Shown: positions 8,413 through 17,117, numbered from the stretch's first letter. The stretch: 64,000 bases of DNA from Pseudonocardia abyssalis (GCF_019263705.2 NZ_JADQDK010000001.1:5580001-5644000); one strand, 5' to 3'. The notes: generated from the sequence alone by a model not told the origin. Numbers and translations: made by a program.

Positions 8413-9003
8413 ATGGCTGCGGAACCGGTGACCGAGCGCATTCCGATCGTGGGGGAGCGTGAGCCCGAGCCGCACCCGATGCGCCGGGTGCTGGGGTGGG
8501 CGGCCGCGACGGCCCTGCTGCTGGTGGTCGGGCTCGCCGTCGCCGTCGCGATCGTCCCGGCGATCGGCGGGGCCACCCCGTTGACGGTCCTGTCCGGGAG
8601 CATGGAACCGGCGTTGCCGGTCGGGTCCACCGTGATCGTCCGGCCGCGCCCGGCCGCGGAGATCGTCGTCGGCGACGTCATCACGTTCACCGACCGCGAC
8701 GAGGGCAGCGTCGAGACGCGGGTCGTCACGCACCGGGTGGTCGGGGTCGAGCCCGGACCGGTGTTCGTGACGCGGGGCGATGCGAACAACGCCGACGACC
8801 CGGGTGTCGTCGAGGCCGTCGACGTCCGCGGCGTGCAGTGGTACCACGTGCCCTACGTGGGGTTGCTCAGGGAACGACTTCTCACACCGCCCGGTGTGTA
8901 CTTCGCCGCCGGTGTGGCGCTGCTGGCCGTGGCGGCGTATCTGCTGGTCCCCCGCTCGCGCACGCCTGTGACCGCCGATCGGCGCAGGCGCCAGGACCGT
9001 TGA
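8413..9003 (+). CDS. SipW-type signal peptidase I
   Basis: A 196-residue membrane serine protease of family S26B (ER/archaeal/SipW type). TM1 lies at residues about 27-51, followed by SGSMEP with catalytic Ser63. The general base is His (THRVVG, about H107) instead of the Lys of bacterial type I peptidases. GDANNADDP is the conserved Asp region, and a second TM lies near residues 163-182. In Bacillus, SipW processes TasA and TapA. Here the gene diverges from two TasA-like genes, which are its most likely substrates together with the RTX-TasA protein. The ATG start follows GAGGGGGG. It is followed by a sensor kinase on the same strand. Confidence 0.9.
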   Translation: MAAEPVTERIPIVGEREPEPHPMRRVLGWAAATALLLVVGLAVAVAIVPAIGGATPLTVLSGSMEPALPVGSTVIVRPRPAAEIVVGDVITFTDRDEGSVETRVVTHRVVGVEPGPVFVTRGDANNADDPGVVEAVDVRGVQWYHVPYVGLLRERLLTPPGVYFAAGVALLAVAAYLLVPRSRTPVTADRRRRQDR

Positions 9004-9140
9004 GCCGTGGTCCACTGAACGAACACGGAGCGTGTACGGCCGTAACGCCCTGGCGGAACACACGAAGGACTGACCGGAGCTCCCCAGCACCCGATCGGTC
9101 CGCGTGGCCGATCGCCCCCGTACGTCCGAGGGGTCTGTTC

Positions 9141-10559
9141 GTGACCAGCACTTCCACCGGGCAGCGAAGTCCGGTCGCACGACGGCGTCACCGATGCACC
9201 GCCGCGGTGGAGATCGTCCTCCAGGTGGTCCTCGTCGGTCTCGCGGTGGCCGTCGTGGGCCACCTGCAGGGACGAGAGATGCCGGAGCGGGGCCTCGGCA
9301 CGCTGACCTTCGCCGCCGGCGTCGCCGCCACGATCCTGATGGGGGTCGCGGCCTGGCTCAGCGCCAGCCGTCGGGCCCGTCGCGTCGCCGCGGCCGTCGG
9401 CGTGTACACCGCCGGGGCGTTGTGGCTCCAGGCCGTGCGTGCCGAGGGCGGGGTGTGGGCGATCGTCGGCAGTGTCTCGGTCCTCGCCGTGGCCGGGCTT
9501 CTGGTGCTCGCGGCCCGCCCGTCGTGGCGCATGGGCCGCGGTCGCGGCGTTTCGGTCGTCGCCGTGGCCGGGACGGTGCCGATGGCGGTGGTGGCGCTGC
9601 TCGCGCCCGCCTACACCCCGTCGCCCGATCTGGTGCGCTGGACCGACCTCGCCGGGTGGGCCGTCGTCGGCGCCGCCGGACTGCTGCTGGTCGGGAGGGG
9701 ACTGGCGGCCGGTCATCCGCTGCTTCGACGCACCGGTCTGGCGTTCGCCGCGCTCGGGTCCGCGCACGCGCTCGGGACGCTCACCGGACGTCCCCTGCTC
9801 GCCGGTGCTCTGGAGCTCGGTGCGGTCGCGATGCTCCTCGTCGCAGCGACGACGCTGATGGTGGCCGCGATCGGGGCGATCGGGCGCCAGCAGGAGCTCT
9901 CGCGCAGCCGGCTCGCCGAGGTCGAGGCGGTCATGGCGTCCGTCGCCGAGCGCGACCACGAGCTCCGCAACGTCGTCGCCGGACTGAACGGTGCGGCCAG
10001 CGTCCTGCGCGACGACGAGCTGGGCCGGTCCGACGACGGGCGCAAACTGCTGCTGGCCGCGACCGCGGAGCTCGCGCGCCTGCAGCAGATGCTCGACGGC
10101 GCCGTCCTCGAGCAGGGCCCGGCGGAGGCACGGGTCACCACGATCCTCGAGGACCTGGCGGTGGTGCACCGCGCGGCGGGGCTGGACGTGGACGTCGACG
10201 TCGTCGGCGAGCCCGAGGCCGCGATCAACCCGGCCGTTCTCGCCCAGGTGATCACGAACCTGCTGATCAACTGCCGCCGGCACGCACCGGGTGCATCGGT
10301 GACCCTGCGCGCAGGTGTGCAGGCCGGGAAGGTGCGCATCGAGGTGGCCGACGACGGCCCCGGGTTGTGCGCGCCACCCGAGGTCGTACTCCAACGCGGC
10401 GTGCGCGGGCCGGCGTCGTCGGGTGGCGGGCTCGGCCTGTCGATCACCGCCGAGCTGGTGGAGCGGCACCGCGGTACCTTCTCCCTGGTCTCCGGCGCCG
10501 GGTGCACGGCGGTGCTCGAGCTGCCGGCCGCGGCGTGCCGCACCCCGGTCCTCGCGTGA
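9141..10559 (+). CDS. Sensor histidine kinase
   Basis: About 472 residues. The N-terminal half holds seven or more hydrophobic segments (from about residue 20 to 245), a membrane-embedded sensor with no obvious extracytoplasmic domain. The kinase core follows, with ERDHELRNVVAGLNG (phospho-acceptor His), ITNLLINCRRHAPGA (N box), ADDGPGL (G1) and GGGLGLSI (G2). I chose the GTG at 9141 because GAGGGG precedes it; the open frame extends much further upstream but only as shadow of sipW. Its stop overlaps the regulator's GTG (GTGA), so the two are translationally coupled. The signal is unknown. Adjacency suggests it controls the TasA/SipW locus. Confidence 0.85.
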   Translation: MTSTSTGQRSPVARRRHRCTAAVEIVLQVVLVGLAVAVVGHLQGREMPERGLGTLTFAAGVAATILMGVAAWLSASRRARRVAAAVGVYTAGALWLQAVRAEGGVWAIVGSVSVLAVAGLLVLAARPSWRMGRGRGVSVVAVAGTVPMAVVALLAPAYTPSPDLVRWTDLAGWAVVGAAGLLLVGRGLAAGHPLLRRTGLAFAALGSAHALGTLTGRPLLAGALELGAVAMLLVAATTLMVAAIGAIGRQQELSRSRLAEVEAVMASVAERDHELRNVVAGLNGAASVLRDDELGRSDDGRKLLLAATAELARLQQMLDGAVLEQGPAEARVTTILEDLAVVHRAAGLDVDVDVVGEPEAAINPAVLAQVITNLLINCRRHAPGASVTLRAGVQAGKVRIEVADDGPGLCAPPEVVLQRGVRGPASSGGGLGLSITAELVERHRGTFSLVSGAGCTAVLELPAAACRTPVLA

Positions 10560-11197
10560 CGGGTGGTCCGGTCGTCATCGTCGACGACCATGCACTCGTC
10601 GCCGGCGCGCTCGTGATGGCGCTGCGCTCCGGCGGGATCGAGGCCACGGCGCTGCTGCCCGCCGAGTTCCTGCCCCGCGTCGACGTGCCCGCCGCGCCCG
10701 GGGCGCTCGTGCTGCTCGACCTCGACCTCGGTGACGGCCTCGACGGCGTCGACCTCGTCCCGCGGCTGCGTCGCTCGGGATGGCGTGTCGTGCTGGTCAC
10801 CGGTTCGACCGACGAGGACCGCATCGCCGCGGGCATCGCGGCGGGCGCGCTGGGACGGGTCCGCAAGTCGGCCCCGTTCCCCGAGCTGGTCGCCGCAGCG
10901 ACCCGAGCTGCGGAGGGCCGCCCCCTGATCGGCGACGACGAGCGCAGGCGGATCGAGGCCACGGCATCGGTGCGGTCGCAGGAGCGGCGCCTGGTCCGGG
11001 ACCGCTGGGACCGGCTGACACCGCGCGAGCTGCAGATCGTCGACCGCATCGCCGCGGGCCGCCGCCCGGCCGCCATCGCCGAGGAGTTCGTCGTCTCGGT
11101 GGCGACGGTCCGGACCCAGATCCGGTCGATCCTCGCGAAGCTGGAGGTCACCTCGCAGCTCGAGGTGTCCGCCCTCGCACAGGCCCGGAAGGGATGA
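10556..11197 (+). CDS. LuxR/NarL-family response regulator
   Basis: 213 residues. The receiver domain has acidic VDDH near residue 10 and a phospho-acceptor Asp in LVLLDLDLGDG near residue 50. The C-terminal LuxR-type helix-turn-helix reads RLTPRELQIVDRIAAGR with AAIAEEFVVSVATVRTQIRSILAKLEVTSQLEV, where the last helix contacts DNA. The GTG start overlaps the kinase stop. The receiver resembles those in FixJ/NarL-type pairs. Likely targets are the boxes at 7566, 8305 and 8338; this is inference from position only. Confidence 0.85.
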   Translation: MTGGPVVIVDDHALVAGALVMALRSGGIEATALLPAEFLPRVDVPAAPGALVLLDLDLGDGLDGVDLVPRLRRSGWRVVLVTGSTDEDRIAAGIAAGALGRVRKSAPFPELVAAATRAAEGRPLIGDDERRRIEATASVRSQERRLVRDRWDRLTPRELQIVDRIAAGRRPAAIAEEFVVSVATVRTQIRSILAKLEVTSQLEVSALAQARKG

Positions 11198-11225
11198 ACC
11201 GGGCGACCCGCCGCCGTTCCCGCCG

Positions 11226-11231
11226 TATCCT
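11226..11231 (+). promoter_or_regulatory. -10 box of ABC-F leader transcript
   Basis: TATCCT lies 6 nt before a GTG-ATG pair, which predicts a transcript starting at the leader peptide start codon (leaderless). Confidence 0.55.
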
Positions 11232-11237
11232 CGACCC

Positions 11238-11264
11238 GTGATGCAGCAACTGCTCTTCCACTGA
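11238..11264 (+). CDS. Leader peptide of ABC-F gene
   Basis: A tiny ORF, GTG ATG CAG CAA CTG CTC TTC CAC TGA, encodes MMQQLLFH. It begins right where transcription is predicted to start and ends 20 nt before a strong hairpin; the ABC-F gene follows. Short upstream ORFs plus attenuators control many antibiotic-resistance ABC-F genes: a stalled ribosome prevents terminator folding. Function here is inferred from layout. Confidence 0.5.
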   Translation: MMQQLLFH

Positions 11265-11284
11265 GCGACGACGAGACCCCCACA

Positions 11285-11305
11285 GGCGCCGCGTGACGCG
11301 GCGCC
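11285..11305 (+). terminator. Attenuator hairpin before ABC-F gene
   Basis: A perfect 9-bp GC stem (GGCGCCGCG / CGCGGCGCC) with TGA loop lies 36 nt before the ABC-F start. Outer ACGACG and CGTCGT arms (about 11267-11272 and 11311-11316) can extend it. It is placed between leader ORF and gene as an attenuator would be. Confidence 0.6.
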
Positions 11306-11341
11306 CTTCCGTCGTTCCTGCCATCACCCCGAGGTACCCCC

Positions 11342-12856
11342 ATGTCCCGGCTGTCCCCTGTCCGAACGGCCCACGTGAGCGCCGTCGACGTCCACCTCTC
11401 CCGCGGCGGGCGCCCCGTGCTCGCCGGGGTCGACCTCACCGCCTCCGCCGGTGACCGCCTCGCCGTCGTCGGCGAGAACGGCCGCGGCAAGACCACGTTG
11501 TTGCAGGTACTGGCCGGGCGGTTGCCCGTCGACCGGGGTGGGGTGCACCGCTCGGGGAGCCTCGGGGTCGCCGACCAGCAGCTCCCCGTCGACGGCACCG
11601 TCGGCGACCTGATCGACGTCGAGCTCGCCACGGTCCGCGCCGCGCTGCGCGCTCTCGACGAGGCGGCGGACGCGCTCGCCACCGGCCGGCCGGGGTCGAC
11701 CGACGCCTACACCGCCGCGCTCGCCACCGTCGACGCCCTCGACGCGTGGGGCGCCGACCGGCGCGTGGAGGTGTCGCTGGCCGCGCTCGGTGCCGTCGAC
11801 GACCGGTCGCGCGCGCTGGCGACGCTGTCGGTCGGGCAGCGGCACCGCGTCCGGCTCGCCTGCCTGCTCGGTGCGGGGCACGACGTGCTGCTGCTCGACG
11901 AACCCACCAACCATCTCGACGCCGCCGGGCTCGACCACCTCACCGACCGGTTGCTGCACCACCCCGGCGCGGTCGTGCTGGTCAGCCACGACCGGGCCCT
12001 GCTCGCCGACGTCGCGACGACCGTGCTCGACCTCGACCCCACCTCCGACGGCCGCCCGCGCACCTACGGCGGCGGCTACGCCGGGTACGTCGCGGGGCGG
12101 CGGGCGGAGCGGGAGCGCTGGGAGGCGCTGCACCTCGACCAGATCGGGGAGCGCCGCCGCCTGGCCGACGACCTCTCCACCGCGCAGAACCGACTGCGCG
12201 ACGGGTGGCGCCCGGACAAGGGCACCGGCAAGCACACCCGGGCGACACGGGCTCCCGCGCTGGTCCGGGCCGTGCACCGGCGGCAGGAACAGCTCGCCGC
12301 GCACACGGTGTCGGTGCCGCGGCCACCGCTGCGGTTCGCCCCGCCCGAGCTGCCGGTCCGGCCCGGGCTGCTGCTGCGCGCCGACGCGGTGACCGTCGAC
12401 GGGCGGTTGCCGCGGCCCTGCGATGTCGCGCTGGCGTCGGGGGCGCGGCTCGTGGTGACCGGACCGAACGGGGCCGGGAAGTCGACGCTGCTCGCGGTGC
12501 TGGGCGCATCCCTCGAACCGGACACCGGGGCCGTCACCCGCGGCAGTGGTGTCCGGGTCGGCCGGCTGGCCCAGGAGTCGGATGCCTCCGGACGGTCGGC
12601 GATCCCGGCGTTCGGCCTGGTGGAGGACGTGAAAGGGCTGTCGGTCGGCACCCGCCGGCGCCTCGACCTGGCCCGCGTCCTCGCCGACCTCCCGCACGTC
12701 CTGCTGCTCGACGAGCCGACCAACCACCTCTCGGCCGCACTCGTCGACGAGCTCACCGAGGCCCTGGAGACCACCGCGGCCGCGGTCGTGCTCGCCACCC
12801 ACGACCGGCGGCTGCTGCGCGACACGGCGCACTGGCCGCGTCTGGAGCTCGGCTAG
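11342..12856 (+). CDS. ABC-F ATPase, antibiotic-resistance type
   Basis: 504 residues with two nucleotide-binding domains and no membrane segments. NBD1 has Walker A GENGRGKTTLL, signature LSVGQ and Walker B LLLDEPTNHLD; NBD2 has GPNGAGKSTLL, degenerate signature LSVGT and LLLDEPTNHLS. Between them lies a charged linker (residues about 240-330), the region that reaches the ribosomal peptidyl-transferase centre in ARE ABC-F proteins. Family members displace ribosome-binding antibiotics such as macrolides, lincosamides or pleuromutilins. The leader ORF and attenuator support drug-inducible control. It ends overlapping the menF stop on the other strand (shared CTAG). The antibiotic class cannot be told. 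Confidence 0.85.
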   Translation: MSRLSPVRTAHVSAVDVHLSRGGRPVLAGVDLTASAGDRLAVVGENGRGKTTLLQVLAGRLPVDRGGVHRSGSLGVADQQLPVDGTVGDLIDVELATVRAALRALDEAADALATGRPGSTDAYTAALATVDALDAWGADRRVEVSLAALGAVDDRSRALATLSVGQRHRVRLACLLGAGHDVLLLDEPTNHLDAAGLDHLTDRLLHHPGAVVLVSHDRALLADVATTVLDLDPTSDGRPRTYGGGYAGYVAGRRAERERWEALHLDQIGERRRLADDLSTAQNRLRDGWRPDKGTGKHTRATRAPALVRAVHRRQEQLAAHTVSVPRPPLRFAPPELPVRPGLLLRADAVTVDGRLPRPCDVALASGARLVVTGPNGAGKSTLLAVLGASLEPDTGAVTRGSGVRVGRLAQESDASGRSAIPAFGLVEDVKGLSVGTRRRLDLARVLADLPHVLLLDEPTNHLSAALVDELTEALETTAAAVVLATHDRRLLRDTAHWPRLELG

Positions 12857-14091
12857 CCCTCGAGCGCGTCGCGGACGGCCACCAGCTTGGCCGCCGCCTC
12901 GCGCACCTCGGTGTCGGGATCGGAGTCGGCGACGATCCCGCACCCGGCGAACAGGCGGGCGGTGGGGCCGTCGAGCTGGGCGCAGCGCAGGGCGATGCCG
13001 AGCTCACCGTCGCCGCGGGAGTCGATCCAGCCGACGGGCCCGGCGTAGCGGCCGCGGTCCATCTCCTCCAGCTCGGTGATCAGCTCGACGGCGATCTTGC
13101 GCGGGGTGCCGCCGACGGCCGCCGTGGGGTGCACGGCCCCGGCGAGGCGCAGCAGCGAGGCGGGGCCGAGGGGGTCGAGCCGGCCGCGGACGTCGCTGGC
13201 GAGGTGGGAGACGTTGTGCAGCGTCAGCACGTCGGGAACGGCGGGGGCGTCGAGGGAGGCGCACAGCGGCGCGAGCGCGGAGGTGAGCGAGTCGACGGCC
13301 AGCGCGTGCTCGTGGCGGTCCTTGGCCGAGCTCATCAACCGGTCGCCCAGCGTGCCGGTGCCGGGGGAGGCGGCCCACATCGTGCCCGCGAGCACGCGGG
13401 ACTCGACGACGTCTCCGGTGCGCCGGACCAGCAGCTCCGGGGTGGCCCCGACGAGCCCCTCCACCGCGAACGACCAGCACGTCGGGTAGCGGCGCGCGAG
13501 CCCGCCCAGCAGATGCCGCGGGTCGAGCGGGGCCTCGGCGACGGCGAGCAGGTCGTGGGCCAGCGCGGCCTTGTCCAGCTCGCCCTCCCGCATCCGGCGC
13601 ACGGCCTCGGCGACGGCGGCGCGGTAGCGGTCGACGGGCAGCCGGCCGTCGGAGTAGCGCAGGGTGCCCGCCGGCCGCACCGGGTCGATCGCGTGGACGC
13701 CGGAGGGGCCGTCGCCGTGGGAGAACTCGGTGATCCAGGCACGGCCGCCGCGGCGCCCCACGACCACCCGCGGGACGACGACGACCGACCCGGCGGAGTC
13801 GTCGCTGAAGGTGAAGCTGGTGAACGCTACGGGCCCCGTTCCGGGCTCGCCGACCTCGTCGCGGACCTGCACGCCGTCGACGAACGCCTGCCACCACTCG
13901 TCGGCGTCGGCGAAGCGGTCGGGCCCGGACCCGGTCCATCGGGCGACCTCGCCCCAGCCGACCAGACCGTCGTCGCCGCGCACCCAGGACTTCGGGGTAC
14001 GGGCGTCGGGGAGCAGCTCGAGCAGGCCGCCGAGGTCGTCGACAGGCCTGGTTCGGACGCGCACACCGGCCGGTAGCGGAGCGATCGTCAC
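12853..14091 (-). CDS. menF: Isochorismate synthase (MenF/EntC family)
   Basis: 412 residues from a GTG at 14091. It is a chorismate-binding enzyme converting chorismate to isochorismate, the substrate of MenD. C-terminal family motifs are visible: LAGTMWAAS, SAKDRHEHALAV, ASDVRGRL, then LAGAVHPTAAVGGTPRK, YAGPVGWID and FAGCGIVADSDPDTE with the Mg-binding glutamates. The longer open frame upstream is not used; it would overlap the divergent gene at 14189. Menaquinone genes elsewhere in the window favour the MenF role over siderophore EntC, since no other siderophore gene is present. It converges on the ABC-F gene. Confidence 0.92.
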   Translation of the reverse strand: MTIAPLPAGVRVRTRPVDDLGGLLELLPDARTPKSWVRGDDGLVGWGEVARWTGSGPDRFADADEWWQAFVDGVQVRDEVGEPGTGPVAFTSFTFSDDSAGSVVVVPRVVVGRRGGRAWITEFSHGDGPSGVHAIDPVRPAGTLRYSDGRLPVDRYRAAVAEAVRRMREGELDKAALAHDLLAVAEAPLDPRHLLGGLARRYPTCWSFAVEGLVGATPELLVRRTGDVVESRVLAGTMWAASPGTGTLGDRLMSSAKDRHEHALAVDSLTSALAPLCASLDAPAVPDVLTLHNVSHLASDVRGRLDPLGPASLLRLAGAVHPTAAVGGTPRKIAVELITELEEMDRGRYAGPVGWIDSRGDGELGIALRCAQLDGPTARLFAGCGIVADSDPDTEVREAAAKLVAVRDALEG

Positions 14092-14188
14092 GTTTCCGAG
14101 CGTAGGAGGCGCGGGGGCCGAACGCTCGTCCGCCCCGGGGAGTCGCTGGCCACAGTGGCCTCGGCGACGGCGTCTAGACTCCGTCGCC

Positions 14189-14656
14189 GTGGCGGAACCG
14201 CGGGCACTCGACGAGATGGCGGCGACCGTCGCGCCCACCGCGCGGTTCGTCCGCAGGCGCCTCCCCGAGCTGGTTCTGGGACTCGCGGTGCTGGTCACGG
14301 TGCTGGCCGGGCTCGCCCTGATCGGCTCCGCCGTCGACGACGCCGCCATCGACCGCAACCGCGCCACCGCCCAGGCCGACGTGCTGGAGGGCTCGACGTT
14401 CTTCCGCACGCTCGTGCGGTTCACCGTCGCGAACGGGCAGTCGGTCGTCCCCGAGAACGGGGTCTTCCACCCCCGCGGGCTCTCTGCGGGCGAGCGGGTG
14501 GCCGTGGAGTACGACGTCACCGAGCCCGAACTGGTCCGCGTGGCCGGTCGCAGCACCGTCGACGGGATCGTCCCGACGGTGCTGGGCGTCGTCGGGACGT
14601 GGGTGGTGCTCGGCCCGCTCGCGTTCTGGCTGCGTCGCCGCCGCAGCCGCGCCTGA
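14189..14656 (+). CDS. DUF3592-like two-TM protein
   Basis: 155 residues from a GTG 8 nt after a TAGACT -10 box (leaderless). A TM helix near residues 30-51 (LGLAVLVTVLAGLALIG) is followed by an extracytoplasmic domain with VRFTVANGQSV and GERVAVEYDVTEPELVRVAG. A second TM lies near residues 130-147 and the protein ends in an Arg-rich tail. This arrangement matches DUF3592, of unknown function. It converges directly on the EamA gene with no gap. Confidence 0.7.
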   Translation: MAEPRALDEMAATVAPTARFVRRRLPELVLGLAVLVTVLAGLALIGSAVDDAAIDRNRATAQADVLEGSTFFRTLVRFTVANGQSVVPENGVFHPRGLSAGERVAVEYDVTEPELVRVAGRSTVDGIVPTVLGVVGTWVVLGPLAFWLRRRRSRA

Positions 14657-15511
14657 CTACTGCGGGGGCTGCGGCGTCGGCGGTGCCGCGCGCGTCGCCA
14701 GCGCCACCCCGAGCACCGCGACGACCATCCCGACGACCGCGAACCACCCCAGCGTCTCGCCGAACATGACCAACGCGAGCAACGCCGTGATGCCGGGTAC
14801 GAGGTAGAAGTAGCTGGTCACCTGCGCCGCCGCCCCACGCCGCAGCATGAGGAACAGCAGTGAGATCCCGCCGCCGGTGAGTACGAGCACCGACCACGAC
14901 AGCGCGCCGATCAGCTGCGGCGTCCAGTCGAGGCGGAACGACTCGAACGCGAACGCGAACGGCAGCGTCACCAGGATCGACGCGGTGAACTGCACGACCT
15001 GGCCGGTGCGCAGGTCGAACTCGGGACAGAACCGCTTCTGGTAGAGCGTGCCGATCGTGATCGTCAGCAGGGCCATCGTGGTGAGCCCGAGCGTCGTCGC
15101 GGTGATCCCGACCGTCGTGAGCTTGCTCGACACCACCAGCACGACCCCGAGGAACCCCAGCGCCAGGCCGGCCACCTGCACGCGCCCCAGTCGTGCCCCG
15201 GTGAGCCCGGCGACGACCGCGGTGAGCACCGGCTGCAGGTTGACGACGAGCGCGGCGACCCCGGCCGGCATACCCGCGGCGACGGCGCCCCAGACCCCGC
15301 CGAGGTAACCGGCCTGGATCCCGATCCCCGCGACGGCGAGGTGCCCGATCGCCCTCCCGCGCGGCCAGCGCGCCCTCGCGACGAGGGCGAGCACGAGCAT
15401 CAGCACGACGACGCCCGCGTAGCGGACCAGCAGGAAGCTCAGGGGCTCGGCGTAGGGCGCCGCGTACTTGGCGACGACGAACCCGGTGGCCCAGATGAGG
15501 ACGAACAGCAC
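14657..15511 (-). CDS. EamA/DMT-family transporter
   Basis: 284 residues, about ten TM helices in two EamA repeats (first about 1-130, second about 140-275). This drug/metabolite transporter family exports amino acids, metabolites or drugs; the substrate cannot be told. The GTG at 15511 lacks a ribosome site. Homologous-looking codons (TSGTRDAAALLVRAT) continue upstream to an ATC at about 15568, so the true start may be further out. The gene was probably cotranscribed with the inositol-monophosphatase-like gene until the IS element inserted between them. Confidence 0.85.
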   Translation of the reverse strand: MLFVLIWATGFVVAKYAAPYAEPLSFLLVRYAGVVVLMLVLALVARARWPRGRAIGHLAVAGIGIQAGYLGGVWGAVAAGMPAGVAALVVNLQPVLTAVVAGLTGARLGRVQVAGLALGFLGVVLVVSSKLTTVGITATTLGLTTMALLTITIGTLYQKRFCPEFDLRTGQVVQFTASILVTLPFAFAFESFRLDWTPQLIGALSWSVLVLTGGGISLLFLMLRRGAAAQVTSYFYLVPGITALLALVMFGETLGWFAVVGMVVAVLGVALATRAAPPTPQPPQ

Positions 15512-15574
15512 AGGCGTGGCGCGGACGAGGAGGGCCGCGGCGTCGCGGGTCCCGGAGGTGGTGGCGATGGTCCG

Positions 15575-15584
15575 ACCCTAACCC
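15575..15584. repeat. Target-site duplication, left copy
   Basis: ACCCTAACCC directly flanks the left end of the IS element and is repeated at 17135-17144. Confidence 0.85.
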
Positions 15585-15601
15585 CAAAGCCGTTCAGTTA
15601 G
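15585..15601. repeat. IS terminal inverted repeat, left
   Basis: Perfect 17-bp complement of 17118-17134. The transposase stop codon overlaps it. Confidence 0.9.
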
Positions 15602-16965
15602 TCCGGTGGCTGGGCTGTCAAGATCGGTTCTATCTCGATGGTGATCAGCGCGGGGCGGCTGGGGCCGCGGTGGCGGCCTTTGGCGGTGCTGGCGACGTAC
15701 TTGGAGATCGCGCGTTTGACCACGCGCGGGTTGGTTCGGACTCGGCGGGCGGGCAGGAGCTGGTCCAGGACGTGGCGGCCGATCGTGCCGACGAGGTCGA
15801 GCACGGTGTCGGCGATGATGCCGGCGGCGGCGATGAGCTGGTCACGGGCGGCGTGGCGGGCGACGGTGAAGCTACCGCGGTCGGGATCGACGTCGGCTCG
15901 GTGCAGAGTGGTGTCGCTGATCGCGATCCGCAGCACCTGGTAGGTGATCAGCAGGGCGTAGATCTCCTGGGCGACCCCGGTCGGGGTGCGTGAGCGCAGG
16001 ACCCGCCCGCCCAGGCTGGTGGACTTGAGCTCGGCGAAGCAGGTCTCGATCTCCCAGCGTTCGTGGTAGAGCCCGACGATCTCGACCGCGGGCACGTCGG
16101 GGTCGAGCACGGTGGTGACCAGCCGGTAGGTCTCGGTCCGGGCGCTGTCGCTGGTGGTGATCGTGACCTTGGCGGTGACCACTCGGACCTCGACCCGGCC
16201 GATCCGGGACACCGACGACCCGTCGGCCAGCGTGCGGCAGATCGGGAGTCGGCGGTGGTTCTTGACCCGGACCAGCACGTCCGCGCCGGTCGCGGCCAGT
16301 GCGGTGATCCAGTCGGCGGCGGCGAAGTTGCGGTCGGCGAGCACGATCATCCCGGCCCGGGTCGATGCGAGCAGCTGTGGGGCGTAGCCGAGTTCACCGA
16401 CCCGGTCGGTGCCGAACACCGCGTCGATGATCGTGCGGGTGCCGCACGCCACCAGCGCCAGAACCCGCACCATCGGATAGCCGGTGGTGGTGCCGTGCGA
16501 GCTGCCGCCCTTGCTGAACTCGGTCAGGTTCGCCGGGGTGTCCGGGCAGCACAGGATGGTGCCGTCCACCGCGGTGACCAACCGGCCCCGCCAGAACACT
16601 CCCGGGCGGGCGGCGCGGGCGGCGCCGATCTGCACACAGCCGGTCTCGGCGCCGCGCAGCAGGTCGAACAGCACCCGCAACGGCGCCACCCCCACCCGGG
16701 CTCGGGCGGCGGCCAACGCGCTCGCGCTCGGGGTGGCCACCCCCAGCCCGTCCAGGCCCGTGCACAGCCGCGCCCAGACCTGTGACCAGCCGATCTCGGT
16801 GAACAACCCGGCCGCGAGCAGGAGGTAGACCACCACCCGCGAGGGCAACAACCGCAGCCGCCGCTGCACGCTGTGGGTCTCGACCAACGCGGCATCGACC
16901 ATCTCGAAGGGCACAATCCGGGTCAACTCGCCCAGATGACCAGGAGCGAAACACCCACCGGCCAC
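15598..16965 (-). CDS. IS4-family DDE transposase
   Basis: 455 residues. An N-terminal helical domain (residues 1-120) with GHLGELTRIVPFEMVDAAL is followed by the DDE core. The first Asp is in LVTAVDGTILCCPD (about residue 133), the second in MIVLADRNFAAADW (about 210), and the Glu in the YREK-like LYHERWEIETCFAELKS (about 305-320), the IS4 hallmark. No frameshift is seen. The frame stays open upstream of 16965 (SVITRVVTVAGG), so translation may begin nearer 17000. It reads from the right end toward the left end of the element. Confidence 0.93.
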   Translation of the reverse strand: MAGGCFAPGHLGELTRIVPFEMVDAALVETHSVQRRLRLLPSRVVVYLLLAAGLFTEIGWSQVWARLCTGLDGLGVATPSASALAAARARVGVAPLRVLFDLLRGAETGCVQIGAARAARPGVFWRGRLVTAVDGTILCCPDTPANLTEFSKGGSSHGTTTGYPMVRVLALVACGTRTIIDAVFGTDRVGELGYAPQLLASTRAGMIVLADRNFAAADWITALAATGADVLVRVKNHRRLPICRTLADGSSVSRIGRVEVRVVTAKVTITTSDSARTETYRLVTTVLDPDVPAVEIVGLYHERWEIETCFAELKSTSLGGRVLRSRTPTGVAQEIYALLITYQVLRIAISDTTLHRADVDPDRGSFTVARHAARDQLIAAAGIIADTVLDLVGTIGRHVLDQLLPARRVRTNPRVVKRAISKYVASTAKGRHRGPSRPALITIEIEPILTAQPPD

Positions 16966-17117
16966 GGTGACGACCCGGGTGATGACAGAATTCGCGCTCA
17001 GCGGAGCTCCCGGTGGTGTCGAGGCTGTCTTGGAGGACGCCCTCTCCTACCGGAGCTCCGCTCCCATCTCCGGCAACGACACGCCGCAACAAGATCCTTG
17101 ACCAGCAGCCGCGACCG

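Noticed and set aside
8496..9140. Upstream extension of the histidine kinase frame across sipW
   Set aside because: The extension reads Arg-rich shadow sequence of sipW; the GTG at 9141 has a ribosome site and starts the hydrophobic domain.
14092..14556. Upstream extension of the menF frame
   Set aside because: It lies antisense to a well-supported divergent gene with its own -10 box; the GTG at 14091 starts the conserved protein.
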